Below, piece after piece: positions 8,111 through 16,213 of a DNA stretch of 64,000 bases. The stretch spans positions 62,001 to 126,000 of the forward strand of contig NZ_VIRG01000066.1 of the NCBI RefSeq assembly GCF_008107695.1, written 5' to 3'. The notes beneath the pieces were generated by a model. That model was not told the origin of the DNA, ran no database searches, and saw only the letters and a program-made list of their open reading frames with translations. Within the stretch, counting starts at the first letter, position 1. Each line of letters opens with the position of its first letter. Source of the stretch: Stappia sp. BW2. Lineage in GTDB: Bacteria > Pseudomonadota > Alphaproteobacteria > Rhizobiales > Stappiaceae. Both the position numbers and the translations under genes were made by a program.

Positions 8111-8236
8111 CCCCATCCTTCGAGACGGTGCTTCGCACCTCCTCAGGATGAGGATGAATGTGTTGCTCTGCTTATGTCTGAACGCACTTCCACCTCATCC
8201 TGAGGAGCGAGCCTGCTCGCGTCTCGAAGGATGGGG
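8111..8236. repeat. 126-bp palindromic intergenic repeat with nested hairpins
   Basis: The element is bounded by CCCCATCCTTCGAGAC (8111-8126) and its exact reverse complement (8221-8236). Inner arms CCTCAGGATGAGG (8141-8153) and CCTCATCCTGAGG (8193-8205) are also exact inverses. Between the outer and inner arms each side has its own small hairpin with a different sequence: GGTGC-TTC-GCACC on the left and GAGC-CT-GCTC on the right. This architecture is that of a mobile palindromic element known from intergenic regions of alphaproteobacteria. It sits between the convergent DUF983 and oxidoreductase genes, with no transposase nearby. Confidence 0.85.
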
Positions 8237-8270
8237 CGCGATCTCCGTACAAACCGGCTGGCTGGCCACG

Positions 8271-10370
8271 TCAAACCGCCCTCAGCCACACAGCAGTGTC
8301 ATGGAAGGCGGCGCCGCCATAAGGGGCCACCGGGTCGGCGCCGGTGAGCGTGTTGATGCCGCGCCCATCCTCGAAGGCGTCGTTCGGCCAGATGCCTTCT
8401 GAAATCACGGTGCCCGGTGCGACGGTCGCGACATGCCGCGCATGCAGTGTTACGACACCCCGCCGGTTGCCCATCTTCACCTTGGCGCCATCTTCAATGC
8501 CGAAGCGCTCTGCCTCTTCTGGACGCAGCCAGACTTCCGGACGGCCCTCCTTCTTTTTCGAGCTGTCGGTCTCGTTGAATGTGGAATTCAGGAACGAGCG
8601 CGCCGGTGATGTCACAAGACGGAACGGATGTTGCTCGTCGGCAAGTTCGATGCTGTCCCACTGGTCCGGCAGCTCCGGCATCGTTTGCCATGGGCCGAAA
8701 GCAGTGCCGTCTTCCGGCTTGTTGGGCGAGTAAGAACGCCCCCAGTCGGCCTTGAAGTGGAACTTGCCGTCGGCATGGCCGAACCCTTTGAGGTAGTGCG
8801 CCGTTTCGAAATCGGGCTGCAGGTCGACCCACTTTCCAGCCTCAAGGTCCGCAAGCGTTCCATAGTTCGAATTGCGCAACAGCCAGTCGATATGATCGCG
8901 CGCGCTCATATCGAATCCGGGGTGAGATTTTGAGTCAACGCGCCTGGCAATCTCATTGATAACAAATATGTTTTCTCTTGGACCCGCAGGCGGCTCCACC
9001 GCTTTGGGACCCAACATCAGATACTGGTGACCGCCGCCTTTATAAAGGTCGTCATGCTCCAGGAACTGGGTTGCCGGCAGCACAATGTCGGCCATTTGTG
9101 CCGTTTCTGTCAGGAAGTGCTCGTGGACGACGGTGAAGAGGTCCTCGCGGGCGAAGCCCTGCTTTACCAGTTCCTGTTCCGGTGCCACGGAACCCGGGTT
9201 GGTGTTCTGGATGAGCATCGCCTTTACAGGCGGACCGCCGAGCAGCGCCACCTCGTCGCCGGTCAGAATGCGTCCGACGAGGCTCTGATCAAGGGTACGA
9301 ACCGTCGGGTCCTTCAGTGAGCCGGCTTCAATCATCTCCTTGTTGAGCTGATAAATGGCACCGTTGTTGTGAAAGGCGCCACCGCCTTCTTCCTTCCAGC
9401 AACCGGTGACAGCGGCAATGGAACTGGCGGCATGCATGCCGACGGCCCCATTGCGAGACCGGGTGAAGCCATAGCCGAGCCGGAAATACGTCTTCCTGAC
9501 TGTCCCGATCAGGCGCGCCAGCTCCTCGATACGGGAGGCTTCCAGTCCTGTAATCTTCGCCGCCCATTCCGGTGTCTTCGCCTTCAGATGCGCTTCCAGC
9601 TCGACCGGGCAGTCGGTGTAGGTTTCCAGATAGTCCCGATCAGCGTAGCCATCGCGGAAGAGCACATGCATGACGGCACAGGCAAGTGCGGCGTCCGTGC
9701 CGGGTTTCAGGATGATGCCCACGTCCGCCTGCTTCATCGTCTCGGTCTCATAGACGTCTACGACAATGATGCGTGCTCCCCGCTTCTTACGGGCGGCTAT
9801 GGCGTGGGTCATGACATTGACCTGGGTCGCAACCGGATTTGTGCCCCAGATGACGATCTGGTCGGAAACCGCCATCTCACGTGGATCGGGACCCGCCAGC
9901 TTGCCAGTTCCGGCGACGTATCCCGTCCAGGCCATGTTGGTGCAGAAACTGTCGAACTGGCGTGAATAGCCCTTGGAATGGCGCAGACGATGAATACTGT
10001 CCCGCTGCACCATGCCCATCGTTCCGGCATAGTGATAAGGCCAGACGCTTTCGGCGCCGAATTCAGCTTCAGCTGCCAGAAACTTTTCGGCGATCAGGTC
10101 AAGCGCCGCATCCCAGGAAATTTCCTCAAACCGGCCCTCTCCTTTTTTGCCGGTGCGCCGCAGCGGCTTCAGCAGGCGGTCCGGATGATAGAGCCGTTCG
10201 GGATAGCGGGCGACCTTCGCGCAGATCACGCCTGCGGTGTAGGCATTGTCCTTGGCACCATTCAGCCGGCGCACATCGCCATGCGGATAGAAATGCACTT
10301 CGAGCGCACAGGTCGACGGGCAATCGTGCGGACAGGCGGAAAAAGTGCTCTTGGGCGGCTGCTGGTTCAT
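8271..10370 (-). CDS. Molybdopterin oxidoreductase (DMSO reductase family)
   Basis: The 699-residue protein is a bis-MGD molybdoenzyme. It starts with a 4Fe-4S motif, Cys13-x3-Cys17-x3-Cys21-x28-Cys50, followed by the molybdopterin core. The segment FDSFCTNMAWTG puts Cys143 where family members carry the molybdenum ligand. IVIWGTNPVATQ, LIQNTNPGSVAPEQ, ADIVLPATQFLEHDD and a C-terminal dinucleotide-binding domain (about 580-699, with FRLVTSPARSFLNS and VKMGNRRGVV) complete the fold. There is no Tat signal, so it is probably cytoplasmic. Substrate and electron partner are unknown, and no accessory subunit is adjacent. The start has AAGG eight bases upstream. Confidence 0.9.
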   Translation of the reverse strand: MNQQPPKSTFSACPHDCPSTCALEVHFYPHGDVRRLNGAKDNAYTAGVICAKVARYPERLYHPDRLLKPLRRTGKKGEGRFEEISWDAALDLIAEKFLAAEAEFGAESVWPYHYAGTMGMVQRDSIHRLRHSKGYSRQFDSFCTNMAWTGYVAGTGKLAGPDPREMAVSDQIVIWGTNPVATQVNVMTHAIAARKKRGARIIVVDVYETETMKQADVGIILKPGTDAALACAVMHVLFRDGYADRDYLETYTDCPVELEAHLKAKTPEWAAKITGLEASRIEELARLIGTVRKTYFRLGYGFTRSRNGAVGMHAASSIAAVTGCWKEEGGGAFHNNGAIYQLNKEMIEAGSLKDPTVRTLDQSLVGRILTGDEVALLGGPPVKAMLIQNTNPGSVAPEQELVKQGFAREDLFTVVHEHFLTETAQMADIVLPATQFLEHDDLYKGGGHQYLMLGPKAVEPPAGPRENIFVINEIARRVDSKSHPGFDMSARDHIDWLLRNSNYGTLADLEAGKWVDLQPDFETAHYLKGFGHADGKFHFKADWGRSYSPNKPEDGTAFGPWQTMPELPDQWDSIELADEQHPFRLVTSPARSFLNSTFNETDSSKKKEGRPEVWLRPEEAERFGIEDGAKVKMGNRRGVVTLHARHVATVAPGTVISEGIWPNDAFEDGRGINTLTGADPVAPYGGAAFHDTAVWLRAV

Positions 10371-10420
10371 GATGCCTTACTGAATTTTCTCGAACGTGAG
10401 CCCGGCAAGGTTCCCCCAGC

Positions 10421-10448
10421 GCGGCCACCTGTCAAGTCAGATGGCCGC
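10421..10448. other. Hairpin between EF-hand gene and molybdopterin oxidoreductase gene
   Basis: GCGGCCA (10421-10427) pairs with TGGCCGC (10442-10448), and CTG/CAG lengthens the stem. On the minus strand, which carries both flanking genes, no T-run follows, so it is at most a weak or processing hairpin. Confidence 0.45.
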
Positions 10449-10475
10449 TTTTACCCGCTATCGGAGCGGGAATTA

Positions 10476-10913
10476 TCACCTGCGCTGACCGAAATCCGCC
10501 GTGGTCACGACACCATCGCCGTTGCGGTCGATCAATTCGATCCATGCCTGTGCGTTATTCAGGAATTCGGCTTCGGAGACCTTGCCGTCACCATCGGTAT
10601 CATTGACGTCCAGCGCCATGCCGTTTGCAGGGTTGCCAGCGCCCCTCCCCATTCCCTGGGGTTCATTCGCGGCCTGGTCCTGCGCTCTTGCCTCATCGAA
10701 CAGGACGTATTCTTCCGCATCCAGAAAACCATCTTCATTGGCGTCAAAGCTGGCAAAGACATCGCTGCGCCGTTCACGCGCTTCCTCAGCCGTCACGGCC
10801 CCGTCGCCATCCAGGTCCCAGTTTTCCACGAAGTGAGCGCCCGGGCCTTCTGCGGCCCATCCAGCGCTGGAGATTGCCAGAAAAAGAGCTGCTCCGAGAG
10901 TGATCGTTTTCAT
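10476..10913 (-). CDS. Secreted EF-hand calcium-binding protein
   Basis: The 145-residue protein has a signal peptide (MKTITLGAALFLAISSAGWA, cleavage near residue 21) and four EF-hand loops. These lie at residues 33-44 (DLDGDGAVTAEE), 57-68 (DANEDGFLDAEE), 105-116 (DTDGDGKVSEAE) and 129-140 (DRNGDGVVTTAD). The last has Asp instead of Glu at loop position 12, which should alter Ca/Mg preference. The start at 10913 has AAGGAAAG upstream; the earlier ATG at 10931 would spoil the signal peptide. It is likely periplasmic. It lies downstream of the YHYH gene but a strong terminator separates them. Partner and role are unknown. Confidence 0.88.
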   Translation of the reverse strand: MKTITLGAALFLAISSAGWAAEGPGAHFVENWDLDGDGAVTAEEARERRSDVFASFDANEDGFLDAEEYVLFDEARAQDQAANEPQGMGRGAGNPANGMALDVNDTDGDGKVSEAEFLNNAQAWIELIDRNGDGVVTTADFGQRR

Positions 10914-10961
10914 GTTCTTTCCTTTCTTCATTATGTTCGAATTATTGAATGTTATTCTTTC

Positions 10962-10990
10962 AAAAAAAGTGCGTGATGGCCACGCACTTT
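10962..10990 (-). terminator. Rho-independent terminator of the YHYH gene
   Basis: On the minus strand AAAGTGCGTG and CACGCACTTT form a perfect 10-bp stem with a 5-base loop, followed by seven T. It lies 10 bases after the stop codon of the YHYH gene. Confidence 0.92.
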
Positions 10991-11000
10991 CTGTTTCCGA

Positions 11001-12134
11001 TCAACTGCCGCTACAGGGAGACCGTCCGCCTCGTCCCGCATTCGGCCGTCCGCCGGGTGGCGGGCCGCCATTGCGCGGACCCAATCCCGGTCCTTGCCCC
11101 GGAGGCGGCGGGCGGCCTCCCGGCAGAAACCTCGGCGGTTTCCCGCCCTGGGCCTGGACAAGCGTTACGGCAGCATCGCGATTGTCCGACAACGCGGCAA
11201 AGTCGATCGTTGGAGGATCGCTTTCGTCTTGAAGCTCTCCCCGCATACCGCCACGCTTCAGGCGCAGAAAACTGCTGTCGGGAGTACCCATCCAGCAACG
11301 CGGAATGAACGGAAACGTATCTGTGAGCACATAGTGATAGGTGCCCCTGGGGTATTGCGGCGTAACCGCGAAGCGGCCGTTGCACTGGTCGAGGTCGCCG
11401 GCACCGGCAACAAAGGCCCAGTCCTGCGTGAACTTGCCATTGTAGCGCCCGCCCGGCCCACCTGGCCGGTTGCCTGACTTCAGCCTGTAGCTGCTCTTCA
11501 ACTTTTTCAGACCCGATTTCCGCTGAGGATCGGAATAGCCATATGGGCCGTAAATCGGAAAGCCGTCGGCGGCAAAGCCAAGCAACGCTGGAACCGACTT
11601 GCCTTCTTCCGAAGCCATGACCCCGGTCGGAATGCCGTGATAGTGGTAGGTTCCATCCGGTTGGACATGGGCGTTGTATTGGTCGAGCCCCAGCTTGCAA
11701 CCACCGCCCAGCGCCTCGTAGTTCCACCCGGACCGCCGGTCGTTCTGCCAGAACTCAGCCGTACCTGGGTCCATGACAACACCGTTCACGGCGATGCCGA
11801 AGACCGCACCTTGTGCCTTGGTCGCGCTGGCGTTCCTGTGTGGAACCAAAGGGACTTTCAGATTGTAGTTCTTCTTTGAAATTGTGTGCGGGTTGCCACG
11901 GTTGGGAAATTGCCCAGGCGGTTTCGACGGATAGCCGTTGCCGTGGATATGGCGGTAGTTCCCCTCAACGGAAATGTCGGCCGAGGCTTCTGCCTTCGGC
12001 ACCAGCAAGTTCCAGACTTCCTCCAGGGCATGGGCATGCTCGACGGTTTCTTCACCCGCCAGCCGTGCCGTGCTGTCATGCGCGGCAGCCGGTGCTGCAA
12101 TCAACACTCCGGCAAGCGCTATGGATATGCGCAT
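11001..12134 (-). CDS. Secreted YHYH-domain protein
   Basis: This 377-residue exported protein (signal peptide about 1-18, ending PAAA) carries the YHYH domain. The signature GTYHYHGIPTG puts the motif at residues 163-166, and a second GTYHYVLTDTFPF follows near residue 275. Trp, Cys and Gly-rich stretches (NGVVMDPGTAEFW, GGGCKLGLDQYNAH, GFPIYGPYG) are typical of this poorly understood family. The last 60 residues are a Pro/Gly/Arg-rich tail ending CSGS, probably disordered. The start has GGGAGA upstream. The biochemical role is not established; some family members occur with metal or copper proteins, and the neighbouring gene encodes an EF-hand protein. Confidence 0.88.
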   Translation of the reverse strand: MRISIALAGVLIAAPAAAHDSTARLAGEETVEHAHALEEVWNLLVPKAEASADISVEGNYRHIHGNGYPSKPPGQFPNRGNPHTISKKNYNLKVPLVPHRNASATKAQGAVFGIAVNGVVMDPGTAEFWQNDRRSGWNYEALGGGCKLGLDQYNAHVQPDGTYHYHGIPTGVMASEEGKSVPALLGFAADGFPIYGPYGYSDPQRKSGLKKLKSSYRLKSGNRPGGPGGRYNGKFTQDWAFVAGAGDLDQCNGRFAVTPQYPRGTYHYVLTDTFPFIPRCWMGTPDSSFLRLKRGGMRGELQDESDPPTIDFAALSDNRDAAVTLVQAQGGKPPRFLPGGRPPPPGQGPGLGPRNGGPPPGGRPNAGRGGRSPCSGS

Positions 12135-12247
12135 CGCTTTCTCCCGATCTCTTCGCCCACGAGCAGAGTATGGCGGTTAAGAGAGCGAGAAGCTGTCGAG
12201 CAATCGCATCAAAGTGTAACGCGATGTAACGGGAGGTAGGCCGAAAA

Positions 12248-12279
12248 ACAGAAAAAGCCGGCCCCTGAGGACCGGCTTT
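12248..12279 (-). terminator. Rho-independent terminator of ndk
   Basis: On the minus strand AAAGCCGG pairs with CCGGCTTT across a 10-base loop (12254-12279), followed by TTC and a further T-rich stretch. It lies just after the ndk stop codon. Confidence 0.88.
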
Positions 12280-12302
12280 GAAGTCAATTGATTGTCCGAA
12301 GT

Positions 12303-12725
12303 TTAGCCGACGAGCTCAACACCGGAGAACCAGAAGGCGATTTCTTCGGCAGCGGTTTCAGCCGCATCGGAGCCGTGAACGGAGTTTTCGCCGATGGACA
12401 GCGCGTATTCCTTGCGGATCGTGCCTTCTGCGGCGTCAGCCGGGTTGGTTGCACCCATGACTTCACGGTTCTTGGCAATGGCGTCTTCACCTTCCAGAAC
12501 CTGAACGACGGTCGGGCCGGAAGACATGAATTCGGTCAGTTCGCCGAAGAACGGACGTTCCTTGTGAACCGCATAGAATGCTTCTGCTTCGCGCAGGGAC
12601 ATCCAAACACGCTTGGACGCAACGACGCGCAGGTCGGCTTCTTCGAGCTTGGCGGTGATGGCACCGGTCAGGTTACGCTTGGTGGCGTCCGGCTTGATCA
12701 TGGAAAACGTGCGTTCAATCGCCAT
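12303..12725 (-). CDS. ndk: Nucleoside diphosphate kinase
   Basis: The 140-residue enzyme moves the gamma-phosphate of ATP to nucleoside diphosphates through a phosphohistidine. The N-terminal [14 protein letters not shown] motif and the active-site block GENSVHGSD (His117) are present, and length is normal for bacterial Ndk. The family usually has Ser after HGSD; here Ala follows, a common variant. It is a single-gene unit with its own terminator, transcribed divergently from the DUF4344 gene. It acts in the cytoplasm to balance nucleotide pools. Confidence 0.97.
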   Translation of the reverse strand: MAIERTFSMIKPDATKRNLTGAITAKLEEADLRVVASKRVWMSLREAEAFYAVHKERPFFGELTEFMSSGPTVVQVLEGEDAIAKNREVMGATNPADAAEGTIRKEYALSIGENSVHGSDAAETAAEEIAFWFSGVELVG

Positions 12726-12969
12726 GGTTTCATCTTTCTCGTTTCAGCAGCGGACCGGCGGAGTGCCGGTTCCGGATTTCTAGAATTTCGCGGCCTTAAT
12801 ACCGGGGCACTGCCACGCCCGCAAGGGGGCCTGGTCATGACATTTTGATGTCAGTAACCGGTATGTGTCTGAATACGGTGCTGGCAAACATTTCAACGGC
12901 TGCCTAAGTTCGCTCGCAAAGGCAAAGCTGCGCGATCGGTTCGCGGCGCTCTTTTCAGGAAATGACACC

Positions 12970-13863
12970 ATGGTCGAACGCTTCGCGCTCTTGCCGACGC
13001 TCCTTTTCGCCGCAGTCGCATCGCTGTGGCTCAGCTTTGCTGACGGGCCAGCAGTAGCCAATACAACGGAAAGCGACACCCCGCAAACCGCTCGCACTCT
13101 ATCAGAAAAGCTTGCAGCTCTTTCCCCCGAACAGCTCGAAGAGCTCTTCGTCTTCGTTTCCGGCAACACGCTGTTCACGCTCTACCACGAGAGCGGACAC
13201 ATGCTGATTTCGGAGCTGGAACTTCCCGTGCTGGCGCAGGAAGAGGATGCGGTCGATAATCTGGCCACCATTTCCATGCTCGGTGCGGACACCGGCGACA
13301 TGGACCTTTATCTCACCCAGGCGATGATCGGCTGGTTCCTGATCGCAGACGAGAATTACGACGATCTCGTTTTCTACGACGAACACGATCTGGACCTGCA
13401 ACGCGGCTACAAGATGCTGTGCCTGATGGTGGGGGTCGACGAAGATGCCTTTCTGGATCTCGCCAGGGACCTGGAGCTGCCTGAGGAGCGGATCGAAAGC
13501 TGTGCCTTCGATTATGACCAGGCGTCTGGCTCCTGGGAGGCCGTAACGGATCCCCACCTCAGGGACAGCGATACACCCGGCGGCAAGATCACGGTTGTCC
13601 ATGATCCGGCGTCCCGCGATATGGAGACCATGGCCCTGTTTCTGAAGGAAAGTGGCCTGATGGAACTGGTCGCCCGAGAATTCGACACGTTTTACGATTT
13701 ACCCAGGCCCGTCACCTTCCGCTCGGCTGCCTGCGGCGAGGAAAATGCCTTTTGGGATCCAGATACACGTGAAGTGATCCTCTGCCACGAGTTGCTCGCC
13801 GGCCTGGCAGAGCTCTATCTAAGCGTACCTGAAGTGGACGAAAACGCTCAGAACGCGGACTGA
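12970..13863 (+). CDS. DUF4344 putative zinc metallopeptidase, exported
   Basis: The 297-residue protein has a signal peptide or N-terminal anchor (residues 5-30) and the DUF4344 domain. TLYHESGHMLISELELPVL includes the zinc-binding motif H-E-S-G-H (His73-Glu74-x-x-His77), the HExxH of metallopeptidases. Further family blocks are EEDAVDNLATISML and ENYDDLVFYDEHDLDLQRGYK. CGEENAFWDPDTREVILCHELL near the end supplies two cysteines that may pair. ATG 12970 follows AGGAAATG; the longer frame from 12865 adds non-conserved residues. The stop codon region overlaps the convergent AraC gene by 16 bases. Substrate unknown. Confidence 0.85.
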   Translation: MVERFALLPTLLFAAVASLWLSFADGPAVANTTESDTPQTARTLSEKLAALSPEQLEELFVFVSGNTLFTLYHESGHMLISELELPVLAQEEDAVDNLATISMLGADTGDMDLYLTQAMIGWFLIADENYDDLVFYDEHDLDLQRGYKMLCLMVGVDEDAFLDLARDLELPEERIESCAFDYDQASGSWEAVTDPHLRDSDTPGGKITVVHDPASRDMETMALFLKESGLMELVAREFDTFYDLPRPVTFRSAACGEENAFWDPDTREVILCHELLAGLAELYLSVPEVDENAQNAD

Positions 13864-14876
13864 GCCTTCTTGCGGTAAGCGCCTGGCGCTTCGCCATATG
13901 CCTTCTGGAATTCCCGGTAAAAGTTCGACCGGGTGAGAAAACCGGCCCGTTCCTGGACCCGGCCCACCGGGTCATCGGTCGAGGCTAGCAGCCGGGCGGC
14001 TTCCTCAAGGCGCACCAGATTGACGAACTGGCTGACGTTGACACCTTCCACCGCGTTGACAGCTCTGGAAAGATCACGATCCGGAACACCGACCCGGCGG
14101 GCCAACCGCGTGAGTGTCAGCGAAGGATCTCTGAAAAACTCCTGAGCGATCAGAACCCTTCTGGCAGCTTCAACCAGTTCTGCCTGCTGCGCATCGCTTG
14201 CAGCAAACTCTTTCCCGGTATCCCTGGATTGCCTAAGCCGAGTGCCCAGAAATCCGATGCCGGCCCCAACTGCAAGCACCAGGAAAAACAGGCTTGCCCC
14301 TGAAATTGCCAGAGCTGCTGCCCCCTGTCTTTCTTGCGCGAACAGATAGGCGACGAGTGCATCGATCAGGATCGTGGCCACAATGATCAAAATGGAGAAG
14401 AGAAGCAGCTTGTGCAGCAGGCCACCCATGTTGGTCGGCGCTTCAACAAAGACGTCCTGCCCGTTGATCCAGATCCGTGCGAGAGCCAGCGCATAGACCG
14501 CATAGCTCATCCCGATCACTCCATCGACATATCCCGTCACCGGCACCGGCACATACAAGGCAGTCGTTACAATGATCGCCGCCCCAAGATTCCATACAAT
14601 CAGTCGCCGGGCCTTTTCGATAGGGACCGTCAGGGAAACGAAGGCCAGATAAATGAGCGGCGCTATCCACACGGGCAGAACCCGTTGAACCGCAAGAAAC
14701 TCGAAATGCCCATAGGCAAAGCGCAGTCCGACCAAGGACGCCTCGATCGCCATCAGGCAAAACACGCCTGCAAACATTCCCCGTGCCCGTCCAGGCAGAG
14801 ACCGCCAGGCCAGGGTCGCCAAGGCGAGCCCTCCGAACAATGCGGCAAGCAGGAAAGACACCGGAATGCTGATCAT
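13848..14876 (-). CDS. Membrane-bound AraC-family transcriptional regulator
   Basis: The 342-residue protein joins a hydrophobic N-terminal domain of about six to seven membrane helices (residues 1-205) to a C-terminal AraC double helix-turn-helix (about 235-340). The second part shows LTLTRLARRVGVPDRDLSRAV, then VSQFVNLVRLEEAARLL and the family motif GFLTRSNFYREFQKAYGEAP. Regulators of this layout probably sense a signal at or in the membrane. It is divergent from a secreted alpha/beta hydrolase gene, with a 9-bp inverted repeat between them, so that gene is the likely target. Confidence 0.9.
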   Translation of the reverse strand: MISIPVSFLLAALFGGLALATLAWRSLPGRARGMFAGVFCLMAIEASLVGLRFAYGHFEFLAVQRVLPVWIAPLIYLAFVSLTVPIEKARRLIVWNLGAAIIVTTALYVPVPVTGYVDGVIGMSYAVYALALARIWINGQDVFVEAPTNMGGLLHKLLLFSILIIVATILIDALVAYLFAQERQGAAALAISGASLFFLVLAVGAGIGFLGTRLRQSRDTGKEFAASDAQQAELVEAARRVLIAQEFFRDPSLTLTRLARRVGVPDRDLSRAVNAVEGVNVSQFVNLVRLEEAARLLASTDDPVGRVQERAGFLTRSNFYREFQKAYGEAPGAYRKKAQSAF

Positions 14877-14921
14877 CTTTGGTTCAACGCGCTCGGCTGT
14901 GGTGACAAAACACCTTGTAGC

Positions 14922-14951
14922 TCCTGTCCTTTATCACGTTTGAGGACAGGA
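14922..14951. promoter_or_regulatory. Candidate operator between AraC regulator and hydrolase genes
   Basis: TCCTGTCCT (14922-14930) and AGGACAGGA (14943-14951) are perfect inverse copies with a 12-base spacer. Their centres are 21 bases apart, about two helical turns, as expected for a dimeric regulator. The site lies in the 153-base divergent intergenic region. Confidence 0.4.
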
Positions 14952-15029
14952 CATCGCCTCCGAGGCAATTGTCAACAGATCTGGCGAAGCGCATCTCAAG
15001 GACTTCCTGCTAACACCCCTGGAGGTTCC

Positions 15030-16100
15030 ATGTATCCGTCATCCAACCGTCTCGTTCGGCCCATCCGGCTGCTCAGGCTTGCCGTGTCACTTGCCGGTGC
15101 TCTCGGTCTCGCGACAGGCGCACTTGCCGAGGACACACTTCGCTACGGGCCGGGTGTCACCAAGATCACCGTCGAGGACGCGCGCAAGGATCGGCCCCTT
15201 GAAGGTGACCTCTGGTATCCAACCGCAACGCCAGACATCCTGCCCCGGGCAGACACGAGCAAGGTCTGGCAAATGGCACTGGCCGATCCTGACGGTAAAG
15301 CCGCCGAAGACGTTTTTCCGCTCGTCGTCGTATCGCACGGCATGTACGGCAACACGTTAAACCAGGCCTGGCTTGGTTCCGAACTTGCCCGTCGCGGCTA
15401 TTTCGTTGCCATGGTCAACCATCCGGGGACCAGCTCGTTCCTGCGCGATCCTGACCAGGCCCGCAAGCTCTGGGACAGGCCCGTCGACCTGTCTCGCCTT
15501 ATCAGCTTCCTGATCGAGGACAGCCCCTACAAGGACAGTATCGACCCGGAACGGATCTATGCGGCCGGCCATTCCCTTGGCGGCTTCACAGTCCTGCTTT
15601 TGGCTGGTGCTGAATTCGAGCCTGAGCGGTATGAGCGCGTGTGTTCGGGTGAGGCACTGCCGACGGCCTGCCAGGTGCTGACGGATTGGTCCGTCGCGAA
15701 AACGGAGGCCGACCGGAGCGAGATGGCAAAATCCCGAAAGGACCCGCGGCTGACCAAGGTCATCAGCCTGGATCTTGGTGGAACGCCGGTCCTTTCACGC
15801 GACAGCCTGAGCGCCATAAACATTCCGGTTCTTGTACTGGGGTCGCAGCGTGCCGACATGCTGAAGCAGGAAGTCGAGTCGCGTGCGCTGGCCGCTGCCC
15901 TGCCTGCCGACAAGGTCCGTCATGTGGAAATGGCTGATGCCGGTCATTTCGATTTCATGGGTGTGTGCAAGCCGGAAGGATTTGCCATCCTGGAAGAATA
16001 TGAGCCGGGCGACGAAATCGTCTGCATCAAAGGCAGCAAGGAACGCGAAGAGCAGCATCAACGTATCCTGATGGAAATTCTTGGCTTCCTGCAGCCTTAA
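15030..16100 (+). CDS. Exported alpha/beta hydrolase (dienelactone hydrolase / PAF-acetylhydrolase-like)
   Basis: The 356-residue protein has a signal peptide (about 1-33, ALGLATGALAE) and an alpha/beta-hydrolase fold. The nucleophile elbow AAGHSLGGF places Ser182; FPLVVVSHGMYGN supplies the oxyanion-hole strand; ADAGHFDFM supplies His306. The WYP motif (LEGDLWYPTATPD) is typical of predicted dienelactone hydrolases. ATG 15030 has GGAGG five bases upstream and defines the signal peptide; the frame is open much further upstream but that part overlaps the divergent AraC gene antisense. Substrate unknown. Probably periplasmic and controlled by the AraC protein. Confidence 0.88.
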   Translation: MYPSSNRLVRPIRLLRLAVSLAGALGLATGALAEDTLRYGPGVTKITVEDARKDRPLEGDLWYPTATPDILPRADTSKVWQMALADPDGKAAEDVFPLVVVSHGMYGNTLNQAWLGSELARRGYFVAMVNHPGTSSFLRDPDQARKLWDRPVDLSRLISFLIEDSPYKDSIDPERIYAAGHSLGGFTVLLLAGAEFEPERYERVCSGEALPTACQVLTDWSVAKTEADRSEMAKSRKDPRLTKVISLDLGGTPVLSRDSLSAINIPVLVLGSQRADMLKQEVESRALAAALPADKVRHVEMADAGHFDFMGVCKPEGFAILEEYEPGDEIVCIKGSKEREEQHQRILMEILGFLQP

Positions 16101-16109
16101 GACAGGGCG

Positions 16110-16147
16110 CGGCGGGCTCAAAAGTGCAGCAATGCCACAGCCCGCCG
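16110..16147. terminator. Possible hairpin terminator after the hydrolase gene
   Basis: CGGCGGGCT (16110-16118) pairs perfectly with AGCCCGCCG (16139-16147) across a 20-base loop, ten bases after the stop codon. No clear T-run follows, so termination is uncertain. Confidence 0.4.
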
Positions 16148-16213
16148 CCCGAACGAGTTTTCGTTCCGGTTTCCACTTGCATCCTTAAGGGCGCTCCGCC
16201 AAACATCCGCCTT

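Noticed and set aside
14334..15029. Upstream extension of the alpha/beta hydrolase frame
   Set aside because: It overlaps the AraC gene antisense, and the start at 15030 has a strong ribosome binding site and begins a signal peptide.
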